Assembly (NCBI GenBank): GCA_029976005.1
Contig: JARKOQ010000150.1
Location: 1-60,626 of the forward strand
Direction: 5' to 3'
Origin: Aggregatilineales bacterium
GTDB taxonomy: Bacteria; Chloroflexota; Anaerolineae; Aggregatilineales; Ch27
Length of the DNA stretch: 60,626 nt
The notes beneath the pieces were generated by a model. It ran no database searches. It was not told the origin of the DNA and worked only from the letters and a program-made list of their open reading frames with translations. Within the stretch, counting starts at the first letter, position 1. Each line of letters opens with the position of its first letter. Shown piece after piece: positions 52,301-59,877 of this stretch. The position numbers and the translations under genes are program-made.

Positions 52301-52403
52301 GAACCGCCAAGACGCCAAGAACGCAAAGGAGAGGCAGGAGAAAGACTACCTATTCGTGACCTCTCTCAGCTTTTCCTTGGCGTTCTTTGCGTCTTGGCGG
52401 TTC
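52301..52403. repeat. GAACCGCC palindromic element
   Basis: GAACCGCCAAGACGCCAAGA at left pairs with CTTTGCGTCTTGGCGGTTC at right, with a 40-50 bp centre. It sits in the divergent gap before the PEP/pyruvate-binding gene. Confidence 0.75.
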
Positions 52404-52484
52404 GATTCGTTTTTGCCCGCACCGCCGCCATCAGGGATAATCAACCCAGCCGCAGGCTTCCACGAAACTCAAGCAGGTGTCCGC

Positions 52485-54827
52485 ATGGAAATCAACGACC
52501 AGTTCATGCCGAAGGTGCTCACCCTGATACTGGAGCTGTCCCAGTATCCGATCCTGTGCAAAACCATCCGCGCCCGAATGCGCACGGAGATCTTCGCGCG
52601 CGGGATCATCAACCCGGACGCCTTCGAAAAGGAAGTGTACCAGAAAGCCCTGCAATCCCAGAAGCGCGAAGGCCTGGTCAACCCATTCGTGGAGGAAAGC
52701 GCCAGGGACTGGAGCGAGCGCGTCAACACCATCCGCGACAGCCAGACCGACTTCTACTTTGCCTACAACCTGCCCCATTCCCTGTTCGAGCAAATCGTGC
52801 AGGAGATCATCACCCGGCGCGTGCCCGATCAGAAGGTGTTCCTGTCCTTCAACCCGGAGCTGGCCCCCTGGGACGTGCTGTTCATGGAAGGCGAGCGCCT
52901 GGAAAGCCTGCCGCCCGGCGAGCAGGTCGCCATCAAGCATCACCTGCGCGAGATCAAGGTCGTGCTGATCAAGGCCATGATCAGCGATCACCTGCTCTTC
53001 GCCCAACTGGCCCGCGACATCTTCACCATCAAGGACCTCAAGCTGATCCGCGAGCACCGCATCGGCCGGGGCAAGATCGGCGGCAAGGCGGCGGGCATGC
53101 TCCTGGCCTGGAAACTGCTCCAGCAGTCCGGCCAGGAATGCGGGATCGACCCGGCGCTGATCACCATCCCGGAATCATACTACGTTGGCGCGGACGTCTT
53201 CTACGAAGTCCACGAGCTGAACAACTTCTACCGTTTCATGAACCAGAAGTACCGCTCCCGCGCGGAGATCGTCGCCGACTTTCCGATGATCTTCGACAAC
53301 TACACCCGCGCCAAGCTGCCGGAGTACGTGATCAGCCAGCTCCGCGACCTGCTCAAACAAGTCGGCAAGACGCCGCTGATCTTCCGTTCGTCCAGCCTGC
53401 TGGAAGACAGCTTCGATACCTCCTTCGCCGGCAAGTACGACAGCTTCTTCCTGCCCAACCAGGGCACGCTGGAGGAAAATCTCCAGGCCGCCAAGCAGGC
53501 CATCCTGCGCATCTACGCCAGCGTGCTCAGCCCGGACGCCCTGATCTACCGCGAGCAGATGAACCTGACCGACTTCGACGAGCGAATGGCAATCCTGATC
53601 CAGAAGGTCGAGGGCCGGACCTACGGGCGCTACTACTTCCCCACCCTGGCCGGGGTCGGCTTCAGCCGCAACCCGTTCCGCTGGAACCAGCGCATCAGCC
53701 GCGAGGATGGCCTGCTGCGCCTGGTGGCCGGGCTGGGGACGCGCGCGGTCGACCGGGTGGCCAACGACTACCCGCGCATGATCGCGCTCTCCAACCCGGA
53801 GCTGCGCCCGGAGACCCACGCCGCCGAGATCAAGCAGTACTCCCAGCGCCTGATCGACGTGATCGACCTGGAAGCCAACGAGTTCAAGACCCTGCCGATC
53901 ACCGAGGTGCTCGATGCCGACTTCCCGGCCCTGCGCCTGATCTCGGTCCGCGACCGGGGCGACTACCTGGAGCCGTTCGCCATGCGCCCCACCCGGACCG
54001 ATCCGGCCGAGCTGGTCTTTACCTTCGATCAGCTCCTCCATCGCACGTCCTTCCCGGCCGTCATGCGCAACATCCTGGCCTGCCTCCAGCGCCGCTACCG
54101 CCGCCCGGTGGACATCGAATACGCGGTGGAGATCACCCAGACCTGGCCCCAGGTCGAATACAACCTGGTGCTGCTGCAATGCCGGCCCCTCAGCGAGCAC
54201 GACGTCGATTCGATCCACAGCGTGCCCGCGGACGTGCCGGACGAGGACAAGATCTTCTCCGCGCAGCGCCTGGTGCCGGAAGGCGTGGTGGAGCGCATCC
54301 GCTACATCGGCTTCGTCAAACCGGCCTACAACGCCATCGCCGAGCCGCACGTCCGGCTGGAGATCGGGCGGGCCATCGGCCGGCTCAACGACCGGCTGCG
54401 CGGCGAGCAGTTCGTCCTGATGGGGCCGGGCCGCTGGGGATCGTCCAACATTCACCTGGGGATCAAGGTCGGCTACGGGGATATCTACAACTGCCGGGCG
54501 CTGATCGAAGTCGCCGTGACCAGCCAGAGCGACGGCGCGCCGGAGATGGCCTACGGCACCCACTTCTTCCAGGACCTCGTGGAGGCCAGAATCTTCCCGC
54601 TGGCCCTCTTCCCGACCGAGCCGGGCAACCTGTTCCGCTGGGACTTCTTCGAGTCCGCGCCCAACCACCTGGCCAGCATCCTGCCGGACGACGCCGGTCT
54701 GGCGGACTATATCACCGTGATCGACGTGGCCGAGGTCAGCGGCGGGCGGCTGCTGGAACTGGTCATGGACGCCGACGAGGACGAAGCGCTGGCGTATCTG
54801 AAGACGTATGACAACGGGGGACATTGA
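52485..54827 (+). CDS. PEP/pyruvate-binding (PPDK N-terminal, ATP-grasp) domain protein
   Basis: Product of 780 aa. Residues from about 185 on match the ATP-grasp domain of PEP synthase/PPDK: GRGKIGGKAAGMLLAWKLL, TPLIFRSSSLLEDSFDTSFAGKYDSFF and the later RCLQ-like LLQCRPLSE. No phosphohistidine (GGxxSHxAI) or PEP TIM-barrel domain follows, so it lacks the parts needed for pyruvate-PEP interconversion by itself. The last 200 residues are unassigned. Start ATG 52485 is chosen for its CAGGTG and because the upstream frame comes from the repeat. Confidence 0.85.
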   Translation: MEINDQFMPKVLTLILELSQYPILCKTIRARMRTEIFARGIINPDAFEKEVYQKALQSQKREGLVNPFVEESARDWSERVNTIRDSQTDFYFAYNLPHSLFEQIVQEIITRRVPDQKVFLSFNPELAPWDVLFMEGERLESLPPGEQVAIKHHLREIKVVLIKAMISDHLLFAQLARDIFTIKDLKLIREHRIGRGKIGGKAAGMLLAWKLLQQSGQECGIDPALITIPESYYVGADVFYEVHELNNFYRFMNQKYRSRAEIVADFPMIFDNYTRAKLPEYVISQLRDLLKQVGKTPLIFRSSSLLEDSFDTSFAGKYDSFFLPNQGTLEENLQAAKQAILRIYASVLSPDALIYREQMNLTDFDERMAILIQKVEGRTYGRYYFPTLAGVGFSRNPFRWNQRISREDGLLRLVAGLGTRAVDRVANDYPRMIALSNPELRPETHAAEIKQYSQRLIDVIDLEANEFKTLPITEVLDADFPALRLISVRDRGDYLEPFAMRPTRTDPAELVFTFDQLLHRTSFPAVMRNILACLQRRYRRPVDIEYAVEITQTWPQVEYNLVLLQCRPLSEHDVDSIHSVPADVPDEDKIFSAQRLVPEGVVERIRYIGFVKPAYNAIAEPHVRLEIGRAIGRLNDRLRGEQFVLMGPGRWGSSNIHLGIKVGYGDIYNCRALIEVAVTSQSDGAPEMAYGTHFFQDLVEARIFPLALFPTEPGNLFRWDFFESAPNHLASILPDDAGLADYITVIDVAEVSGGRLLELVMDADEDEALAYLKTYDNGGH

Positions 54828-54836
54828 GAGCGATTT

Positions 54837-54866
54837 GTGGTGGGTGGTGGGTAGTTGTTGGTAGAA
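54837..54866. repeat. four heptamers (GTGGTGG type)
   Basis: GTGGTGG, GTGGTGG, GTAGTTG, TTGGTAG, starting nine bases after the upstream stop codon. Confidence 0.7.
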
Positions 54867-54903
54867 GCGGGCAGAGAAGCATCTGGACGAGCATGAAAAG
54901 AAA

Positions 54904-54933
54904 CGGGGCGGCTTCCGTGTGGAGGCCGCCCCG
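54904..54933. terminator. terminator between convergent genes
   Basis: CGGGGCGGC, 12-base loop, GCCGCCCCG. On the minus strand TTTCTTTTC follows, so it serves the glutamate dehydrogenase gene and probably both. Confidence 0.85.
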
Positions 54934-54952
54934 CTGCGTTCAGACCTTCGGT

Positions 54953-56221
54953 CTAGGGGTAGAACCCGCGCAGTTGGGCCACGTCGACCACGCGCTGCAC
55001 GGCCAGGATGTAGGCCGCCGTGCGCATGTCAACCTTCATGTTCCTGGCGATGTCCAGCACCGCGTAGAAGCTCTCGTTCATGATGTGCTCGAGCCGGGTG
55101 TTGATCTCCTGCTCGGTCCAGAAGAAGCGCTGCCGGTCCTGGACCCATTCCAGGTAGGAGACGGTCACGCCACCCGCATTGCACAGGATGTCGGGGATGA
55201 CCATGATGCCCTTGCTGGCGAGGATGTCGTCGGCGTCCGGCGTGGTCGGGCCGTTGGCGCCTTCCGCGATGACGCGCGCCTTGATGTTGCCCGCGTTCGC
55301 GGCCGTGATCTGGTTCTCCAGCGCGGCAGGGACGAGCACCTCGCACTCCAGCTCCAGCAGCTCCTCGTTGCTGATCGGCTTGGCCTTGGGATAGCCCTGC
55401 ACCAGATTGCCGTGGGCCTTGGCATAGGCCAGCGCGTCCCGGACGTCGATCCCGTCCAGGTTGACCAGGCCGCCGCTCACGTCGCTGATCGCGATCACCT
55501 TCGCGCCCTCGTCCTGGAGCAGGTAGGCCGCGACCGAGCCAACGTTGCCGAAGCCCTGCACGACCACCCGCGCCCCCTTGACCGGGATTTCCAGGTGACG
55601 CAGCGCGCGCACGGTCGTGTACATCACGCCGCGCCCGGTGGCTTCAACGCGCCCCAGCGAGCCGCCGAGCGTGATCGGCTTGCCCGTCACCACGCCGGGG
55701 GCCGGCTCGCCGGTCACCATCGAATAGGTATCCATGATCCAGGCCATCGTCTGCGGCCCGGTGTTGACATCCGGGGCGGGGATGTCCTTCTCCGGCCCGA
55801 TGATCGGGGTCAGTTCGTAGGCGAAACGGCGCGTCATGCGCTCCAGTTCGCCCGGCGACAGCTCGCGCGGATCGACGATGATCCCACCCTTGGCCCCGCC
55901 GTAGGGCAGGTTCACGACCGCGCACTTCCAGGTCATCCACATCGCCAGGGCGCGCACCTCGTCCATCGACACCATCGGATGGTAGCGGATGCCGCCTTTG
56001 GCCGGGCCGCGCGCGATGCTGTGCTGGACGCGATAGCCGGTGAACATGCGAATGTCGCCGTTGTCCATCCGGACGGGGAAGTTGACGGTGTACTCACAGC
56101 GCGGACGGCGCAGGAAATCGGCCAACCCTGGCGAGACTTCCAGATAACGCAACGCGCGATCCAGTTGCTGGATCGCGTTCTCGTAAGGATTGGCAGTTTT
56201 ATGAGGCGTGGCTGCGGTCAT
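54953..56221 (-). CDS. gdhA: glutamate dehydrogenase (Glu/Leu/Phe/Val dehydrogenase family)
   Basis: Product of 422 aa, the length of hexameric NAD(P)-GDH. GPAKGGIRYHP and the catalytic Lys of NLPYGGAKGGI lie in the N-domain. The Rossmann dinucleotide loop is VQGFGNVGS with Asp in ISDVSGG, and EGANGPTTPDAD and the C-terminal hinge are present. It links 2-oxoglutarate and ammonium to glutamate. ATG 56221 has AAGGA seven bases before it, and the longer frame has no SD. Confidence 0.95.
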   Translation of the reverse strand: MTAATPHKTANPYENAIQQLDRALRYLEVSPGLADFLRRPRCEYTVNFPVRMDNGDIRMFTGYRVQHSIARGPAKGGIRYHPMVSMDEVRALAMWMTWKCAVVNLPYGGAKGGIIVDPRELSPGELERMTRRFAYELTPIIGPEKDIPAPDVNTGPQTMAWIMDTYSMVTGEPAPGVVTGKPITLGGSLGRVEATGRGVMYTTVRALRHLEIPVKGARVVVQGFGNVGSVAAYLLQDEGAKVIAISDVSGGLVNLDGIDVRDALAYAKAHGNLVQGYPKAKPISNEELLELECEVLVPAALENQITAANAGNIKARVIAEGANGPTTPDADDILASKGIMVIPDILCNAGGVTVSYLEWVQDRQRFFWTEQEINTRLEHIMNESFYAVLDIARNMKVDMRTAAYILAVQRVVDVAQLRGFYP

Positions 56222-56370
56222 CGACAGTCCTTTCCAGACCACTTCTCGTATCATGCAGGTTGCACAAAGATGGTAGGTAAGTTACACAAAAAGCATAACA
56301 CTAAATCGCGCCATCGTCCATAAGCCGATCCTCAGACATCCACCTGATCAAAATCACGGAAATAGCAGGG

Positions 56371-56516
56371 GAGGCCAGAGACCAGAGGCCGCGCAGCGAA
56401 GCTGCGCCGAGGCCAGAGAAAAGCACACGATCTGAGGTCCATAGCGCTGGCACCCTTATCGGTGCCTGGGCCGTACGTGCTCTCCGGCCTCTGGTCTCCT
56501 GGCCTCTTGGCCTCCG
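56371..56516. repeat. inverted heptamer-repeat blocks
   Basis: AGGCCAGAGACCAGAGGCC on the left and GGCCTCTGGTCTCCTGGCC on the right are inverted copies separated by about 100 bp. The 56222-56591 gap also holds a possible -10 (TACACT near 56544) for the YhhN gene. Confidence 0.7.
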
Positions 56517-56591
56517 CTTTTCTGGCTTCGGCGCGAAAACGGGCTACACTGGGCACAGGATATCCTGCTGCTCACCAGAAGGGGGATTGCC

Positions 56592-57341
56592 ATGCTGGTT
56601 CTGACCATGCTGCCCGCCCCGTGGGGCGCGATCGGGGATGTGCTGCTGCTGGCCGTGATCGGCCTGCTGGCCTATGGCTTCTTCGCCCACCGCTACGACG
56701 ACCTGCGCCTGGGCCGCATGCCCAAGCGCACCGAGCTGCCCCAGTCCTTCCTGCTGATCGTCCTGGCCGCCATCGTCTGGCTGAGCGCCGCCCAGAACAC
56801 GGTGCTGTCCACCCTGGGGCTGCTCACCCTGGCCGGGATCGCCTGCGGCTTCGCCGGCGACCTGTTCATGGCCGACGCCTTCGGACAGAAGGATCACGTC
56901 CTGTACGGGATGCTGGCCTTCGCCCTGGGCCACGTTTTCTACATGCTCGGCTTCCGGGAGATCGCCCTGACCTTCGGCCTGCACACCACGGCCAGCTACG
57001 TCCTTGCGCTGCTGGTGATGTGGGTCATCGCCCTGCTGATCTGGTTCTTCCTGGTCCGCGAGCCGACCGGCGACCAGACCATGCAGCGCATGGCGCTGGG
57101 GTATGCCCTGTTCCTGGCCTCGATGGCGGGTTATGCCATCGGCCTGGCGCTCCAGCAGGCGGCCTTCTGGCCGCTGGCGATCGGCGGGCTGCTCTTCCTG
57201 CTCTCGGATTCCCTGATCGCGGCCCGGCTGTTCGGCGGGCGGCGCTTCCGGTACATGGGCGACTGGATCTGGGGGACGTACATCATCGCCCAGGTCTTGA
57301 TCGTAACGGCGGTGCCGGTGGCGCTCAGGTTGTTGCAGTAG
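56592..57341 (+). CDS. YhhN family (lysoplasmalogenase-like) membrane protein
   Basis: Product of 249 aa with seven to eight hydrophobic helices. KRTELPQSFLLIVL, CGFAGDLFMA...FALGHVFYMLGF and FLLSDSLIAARLF are YhhN/TMEM86 motifs with conserved Asp and His. Family members hydrolyse the vinyl-ether bond of lysoplasmalogens. AGGGGGATTGCC precedes ATG 56592. The stop codon TAG lies in a repeat unit. Confidence 0.88.
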   Translation: MLVLTMLPAPWGAIGDVLLLAVIGLLAYGFFAHRYDDLRLGRMPKRTELPQSFLLIVLAAIVWLSAAQNTVLSTLGLLTLAGIACGFAGDLFMADAFGQKDHVLYGMLAFALGHVFYMLGFREIALTFGLHTTASYVLALLVMWVIALLIWFFLVREPTGDQTMQRMALGYALFLASMAGYAIGLALQQAAFWPLAIGGLLFLLSDSLIAARLFGGRRFRYMGDWIWGTYIIAQVLIVTAVPVALRLLQ

Positions 57342-57384
57342 ACAGGTCACAGTAGACAGTTCACAGTAGACAGTACAAACAGTC
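57337..57384. repeat. 14-bp-period repeat (GTAGACAGNTCACA)
   Basis: GTAGACAGGTCACA, GTAGACAGTTCACA, GTAGACAGTAC. The first TAG is the stop codon of the YhhN gene. Confidence 0.8.
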
Positions 57385-57385
57385 A

Positions 57386-57426
57386 GGGGCTATCCGGTTT
57401 TGTCTCACGGATAGCCCCCGTTTTCC
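57386..57426 (+). terminator. terminator of the YhhN gene
   Basis: GGGGCTATCCG, 11-base loop, CGGATAGCCCC, then CGTTTTCC. Confidence 0.9.
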
Positions 57427-57468
57427 GCCCTCTGGCCGCCCGCGCCCAACAGTTCCGACGCCTCCCCC

Positions 57469-57501
57469 AATTCAAAATTCAACATTCACCATTCAGCATT
57501 T
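57469..57501. repeat. heptamers ATTCAAA/ATTCAAC/ATTCACC/ATTCAGC
   Basis: Four units of 7 bp, running into the last codons of the methyltransferase gene, whose TGA (57493-57495) lies in the repeat. Confidence 0.8.
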
Positions 57502-58641
57502 CCCCTCCAGCACCCGGTAGCGCGCATCCTCCGCGACCACGCGCGCCGCGCCGAACACCTCGCGCAGCAGGCGGTCATAAGGCAGGAAGGCATTGGCAAC
57601 GATCCGCAGCCGCCCACCGGACGTCAGCCGGGACTTCGCCCCGGCGATCAGCTCGGTCGCGGCGTCGGTATCGACCGCGTGTCCGGCGTGAAACGGCGGG
57701 TTGGAGAGGATCAGGTCGTAGGCCGGGCCGGGCACGTCGGAATACAGGTCGCTGGCCCAGGCCCGGCAGGTGTCGCCCAGCCGGTTCTCGTCGACTCCGC
57801 GCGCGGCGCAGGCCACGGCCAGCCACGAGGCGTCGACCAGGTCGACCGCCGCCGCGCCCAGTTTGGCCGCATAGAGGCCGATCACGCCGGAGCCGCAGCC
57901 CACGTCCAGCACCCGGCGGCCCGCGCACAGCCGCCCATCGAGCGTTTCCACCAGGCGTTGGGTGCCCTCGTCCAGCGCCTCGCGGCTGAAGACGCCCGGC
58001 GCGCTGAACAGGCGCAGCCCCAGCGCCTCGAACTCGTAGAACTGCTCCAGCGACGGGCACGGCGCGCCGTTCGCCAGCCGGACGGCCAGCCCGACCCGGT
58101 TGCGGCCTTTGGTCTGGAGCGTCGCCGCGCGGCCCAGGATGCCCGCCGCATCCTGGATGATGGCTTTGGCCCCGGCGCTGTTCGGTCCGGCCAGGTACAG
58201 CCGCCCGCCCGGCTTGAGGGCGGCCGCCGCCGTGCCGAGCAGGGCCTGGGTATAGGCCCGGCCCTTGGGGATGGGCAGCAGGGCGAGATCGAACGTCCCG
58301 CCCAGGCCCGGCGGCGGGAACGGCGCGTCGTGCACCGTCACGCCCGCGATTCCGTTCAGGTCGAGCATGGCGCGCATCAAGCGCCCCGCGACCAGACTGT
58401 CGTCGCAGACGTCCACCCGCGCGCCGCGCCGGGCGGCCCAGGCGGCCAGCGCCCCGGTTCCGCCTTCCAGCACCAGCACACGCGCCCCGCCCCCGAACTC
58501 GACACTTTCAGCGGCGCTTTCGGCCAGCAGCCCGGTCGCCATCTCAACCTCGCCCCAGGCCACCAGGCCCGGCTTGACCAGCAGGGTCAGCTTTTCGCCG
58601 CCGAGTGTCGCCCGCTGGCGCAGGATGTCGTAGTAGCCCAT
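57493..58641 (-). CDS. RsmC/RlmG-like rRNA guanine-N2 methyltransferase
   Basis: Product of 382 aa in two halves. The N-terminal half is a degenerate Rossmann domain (ARVLVLEGGTGALAAWAARRG). The C-terminal half is catalytic, with RRVLDVGCGSGVIGLYAAKLG and the N6/N2-methylase signature LILSNPPFHAGH. This two-domain plan is that of RsmC (G1207 of 16S rRNA) and RlmG. ATG 58641 has GGAG seven bases upstream. The last codons fall in a heptamer repeat. Confidence 0.88.
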   Translation of the reverse strand: MGYYDILRQRATLGGEKLTLLVKPGLVAWGEVEMATGLLAESAAESVEFGGGARVLVLEGGTGALAAWAARRGARVDVCDDSLVAGRLMRAMLDLNGIAGVTVHDAPFPPPGLGGTFDLALLPIPKGRAYTQALLGTAAAALKPGGRLYLAGPNSAGAKAIIQDAAGILGRAATLQTKGRNRVGLAVRLANGAPCPSLEQFYEFEALGLRLFSAPGVFSREALDEGTQRLVETLDGRLCAGRRVLDVGCGSGVIGLYAAKLGAAAVDLVDASWLAVACAARGVDENRLGDTCRAWASDLYSDVPGPAYDLILSNPPFHAGHAVDTDAATELIAGAKSRLTSGGRLRIVANAFLPYDRLLREVFGAARVVAEDARYRVLEGKC

Positions 58642-58660
58642 AAGACACTCCAAAAGACGT

Positions 58661-58748
58661 GATCAGTCGTCAGTTTTCAGTTCACAGTAAAGACAAGAGC
58701 GCAGCCACGATGAACGCCCAGGCGCTTTTTCTGGCCTCCTGGCCTCTC
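58661..58748. repeat. heptamer repeats with AAAGACAAGAGC and GGCCTCCTGGCCTC
   Basis: GATCAGTCGTCAGTTTTCAG... AGTAAAGACAAG as at 38071, then CTGGCCTCCTGGCCTCTCC. Located in the 58642-58881 divergent gap. Confidence 0.65.
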
Positions 58749-58881
58749 CTTGATCATAGCATTCCTGACCAATCGCTGTCAGCCAGATGTCAGCCGGGGA
58801 GCACAACTCGCCCGGCGCGGCCCGCGTAATACAGGGCAGAACAGACCAACGGGACGGAACCCGGATAGAGGAGTTACAACC

Positions 58882-59145
58882 ATGACCAGCCAGAAACGTC
58901 TTTACCGCAGCCGCTCGAATCATGTCTTCACCGGCCTGGCCGCCGGCCTGGGCGAGTACCTGGGCATCGATCCCAGCCTGGTGCGCGTCTTCTTCGCGCT
59001 GCTGATGATCATTGATCCGCGCTTCCTGGTGCTGTACATCCTGATGGCAATCGTGGTTCCCGAAGGCGACTCCGAGGATGACGGATTCGAAGATTTGGAC
59101 GACTACGAACTGCCCAAGCGCAAGCACGCCAGCGATCCGTTTTAG
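58882..59145 (+). CDS. PspC domain protein, copy 1
   Basis: Product of 87 aa. KRLYRSRSNHVFTGLAAGLGEYLGIDPSLVRVFFALLMI is the PspC module, with one membrane helix, followed by an acidic tail of about 25 residues absent from copies 2 and 3. PspC domains sense membrane stress in the phage-shock response. AGAGGAG gives a good SD. Confidence 0.92.
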   Translation: MTSQKRLYRSRSNHVFTGLAAGLGEYLGIDPSLVRVFFALLMIIDPRFLVLYILMAIVVPEGDSEDDGFEDLDDYELPKRKHASDPF

Positions 59146-59229
59146 TCCGCAACCCGGCACTCACCTGCTGCGTATACATGCATGAAACGAGGGCGCGGTC
59201 GGCGCGCCCCCAGAGGGGATAAACACACC

Positions 59230-59418
59230 ATGAGTTCACCCAAGCGTCTTTACCGCAGCCGCGACAACCGCATGCTCGGCGGCGTGTGCGGCGGCCTGGC
59301 CGAATACTTCAATATCGATCCCACGCTCGTCCGGCTGGCCTTCCTGATCCTGTTCCTGGCCGCCGGCAGCGGCCCGCTGCTGTACCTGGTGATGTGGGTC
59401 ATCGTTCCGGAAGCCTGA
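59230..59418 (+). CDS. PspC domain protein, copy 2
   Basis: Product of 62 aa, a bare PspC module: KRLYRSRDNRMLGGVCGGLAEYFNIDPTLVRLAFLILFL and a LYLVMWVIVPE end. ATG 59230 is the natural family start; an SD-like GAGGGG lies rather far upstream. Tandem with copies 1 and 3. Confidence 0.92.
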   Translation: MSSPKRLYRSRDNRMLGGVCGGLAEYFNIDPTLVRLAFLILFLAAGSGPLLYLVMWVIVPEA

Positions 59419-59448
59419 TCCGGCCGCCTGTCCATAAGGAGCTATGTC

Positions 59449-59655
59449 ATGCAGAACAAGCGCTTGTACCGCAGTCGCAAGGACCGCCAGATCGGCGGCG
59501 TGTGCGGCGGCCTGGCCGAGTACTTCAACGTCGACCCGACCCTCGTCCGGCTGGCCTTCGCGTTCGTCTTCCTGTGGGGCGGGGCCGGACTGCCGCTCTA
59601 CATCCTGATGTGGGTCATCATCCCTGAAGCCCCGGACACCGGGGATTTGGAATAA
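59449..59655 (+). CDS. PspC domain protein, copy 3
   Basis: Product of 68 aa: KRLYRSRKDRQIGGVCGGLAEYFNVDPTLVRLAFAFVFLW and MWVIIPE. Closer to copy 2 than to copy 1. AAGGAG lies eight bases upstream. It ends the three-gene tandem array. Confidence 0.92.
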   Translation: MQNKRLYRSRKDRQIGGVCGGLAEYFNVDPTLVRLAFAFVFLWGGAGLPLYILMWVIIPEAPDTGDLE

Positions 59656-59697
59656 CCGCCTCGCGGCTCCCCTATCCGCGGGCGGAGCGTGTGACAC

Positions 59698-59731
59698 CGC
59701 GCCCTGGCCATCCCCCACCGGCCAGGGCGCG
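59698..59731 (+). terminator. terminator of the PspC array
   Basis: CGCGCCCTGGCC, ten-base loop, GGCCAGGGCGCG, then AACTTTTC. Confidence 0.9.
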
Positions 59732-59740
59732 AACTTTTCA

Positions 59741-59785
59741 GAGTTCTCAGTTATTAGTTCCTGATTATTAGTAAAACAAAGACGA
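59741..59785. repeat. heptamer repeat followed by GTAAAACAAAGAC
   Basis: GAGTTCTCAGTTATTAGTTC-CTGATTATTAGT then AAAACAAAGACGATGAGC, the same element type as at 38071. Confidence 0.65.
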
Positions 59786-59877
59786 TGAGCCTTGACGGAT
59801 CTCAGGATTCCCACGTCCTGCCACTTGCCTCTGGACTCTGCTTTTCACGCTGGCGGAATCGTATCGGACCGGATAGC

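Noticed and set aside
52253..54811. 852-codon plus-strand frame overlapping the PEP/pyruvate-binding gene
   Set aside because: Frame-shifted shadow with Arg/Pro/Gly-rich protein; the other frame has clear ATP-grasp motifs.
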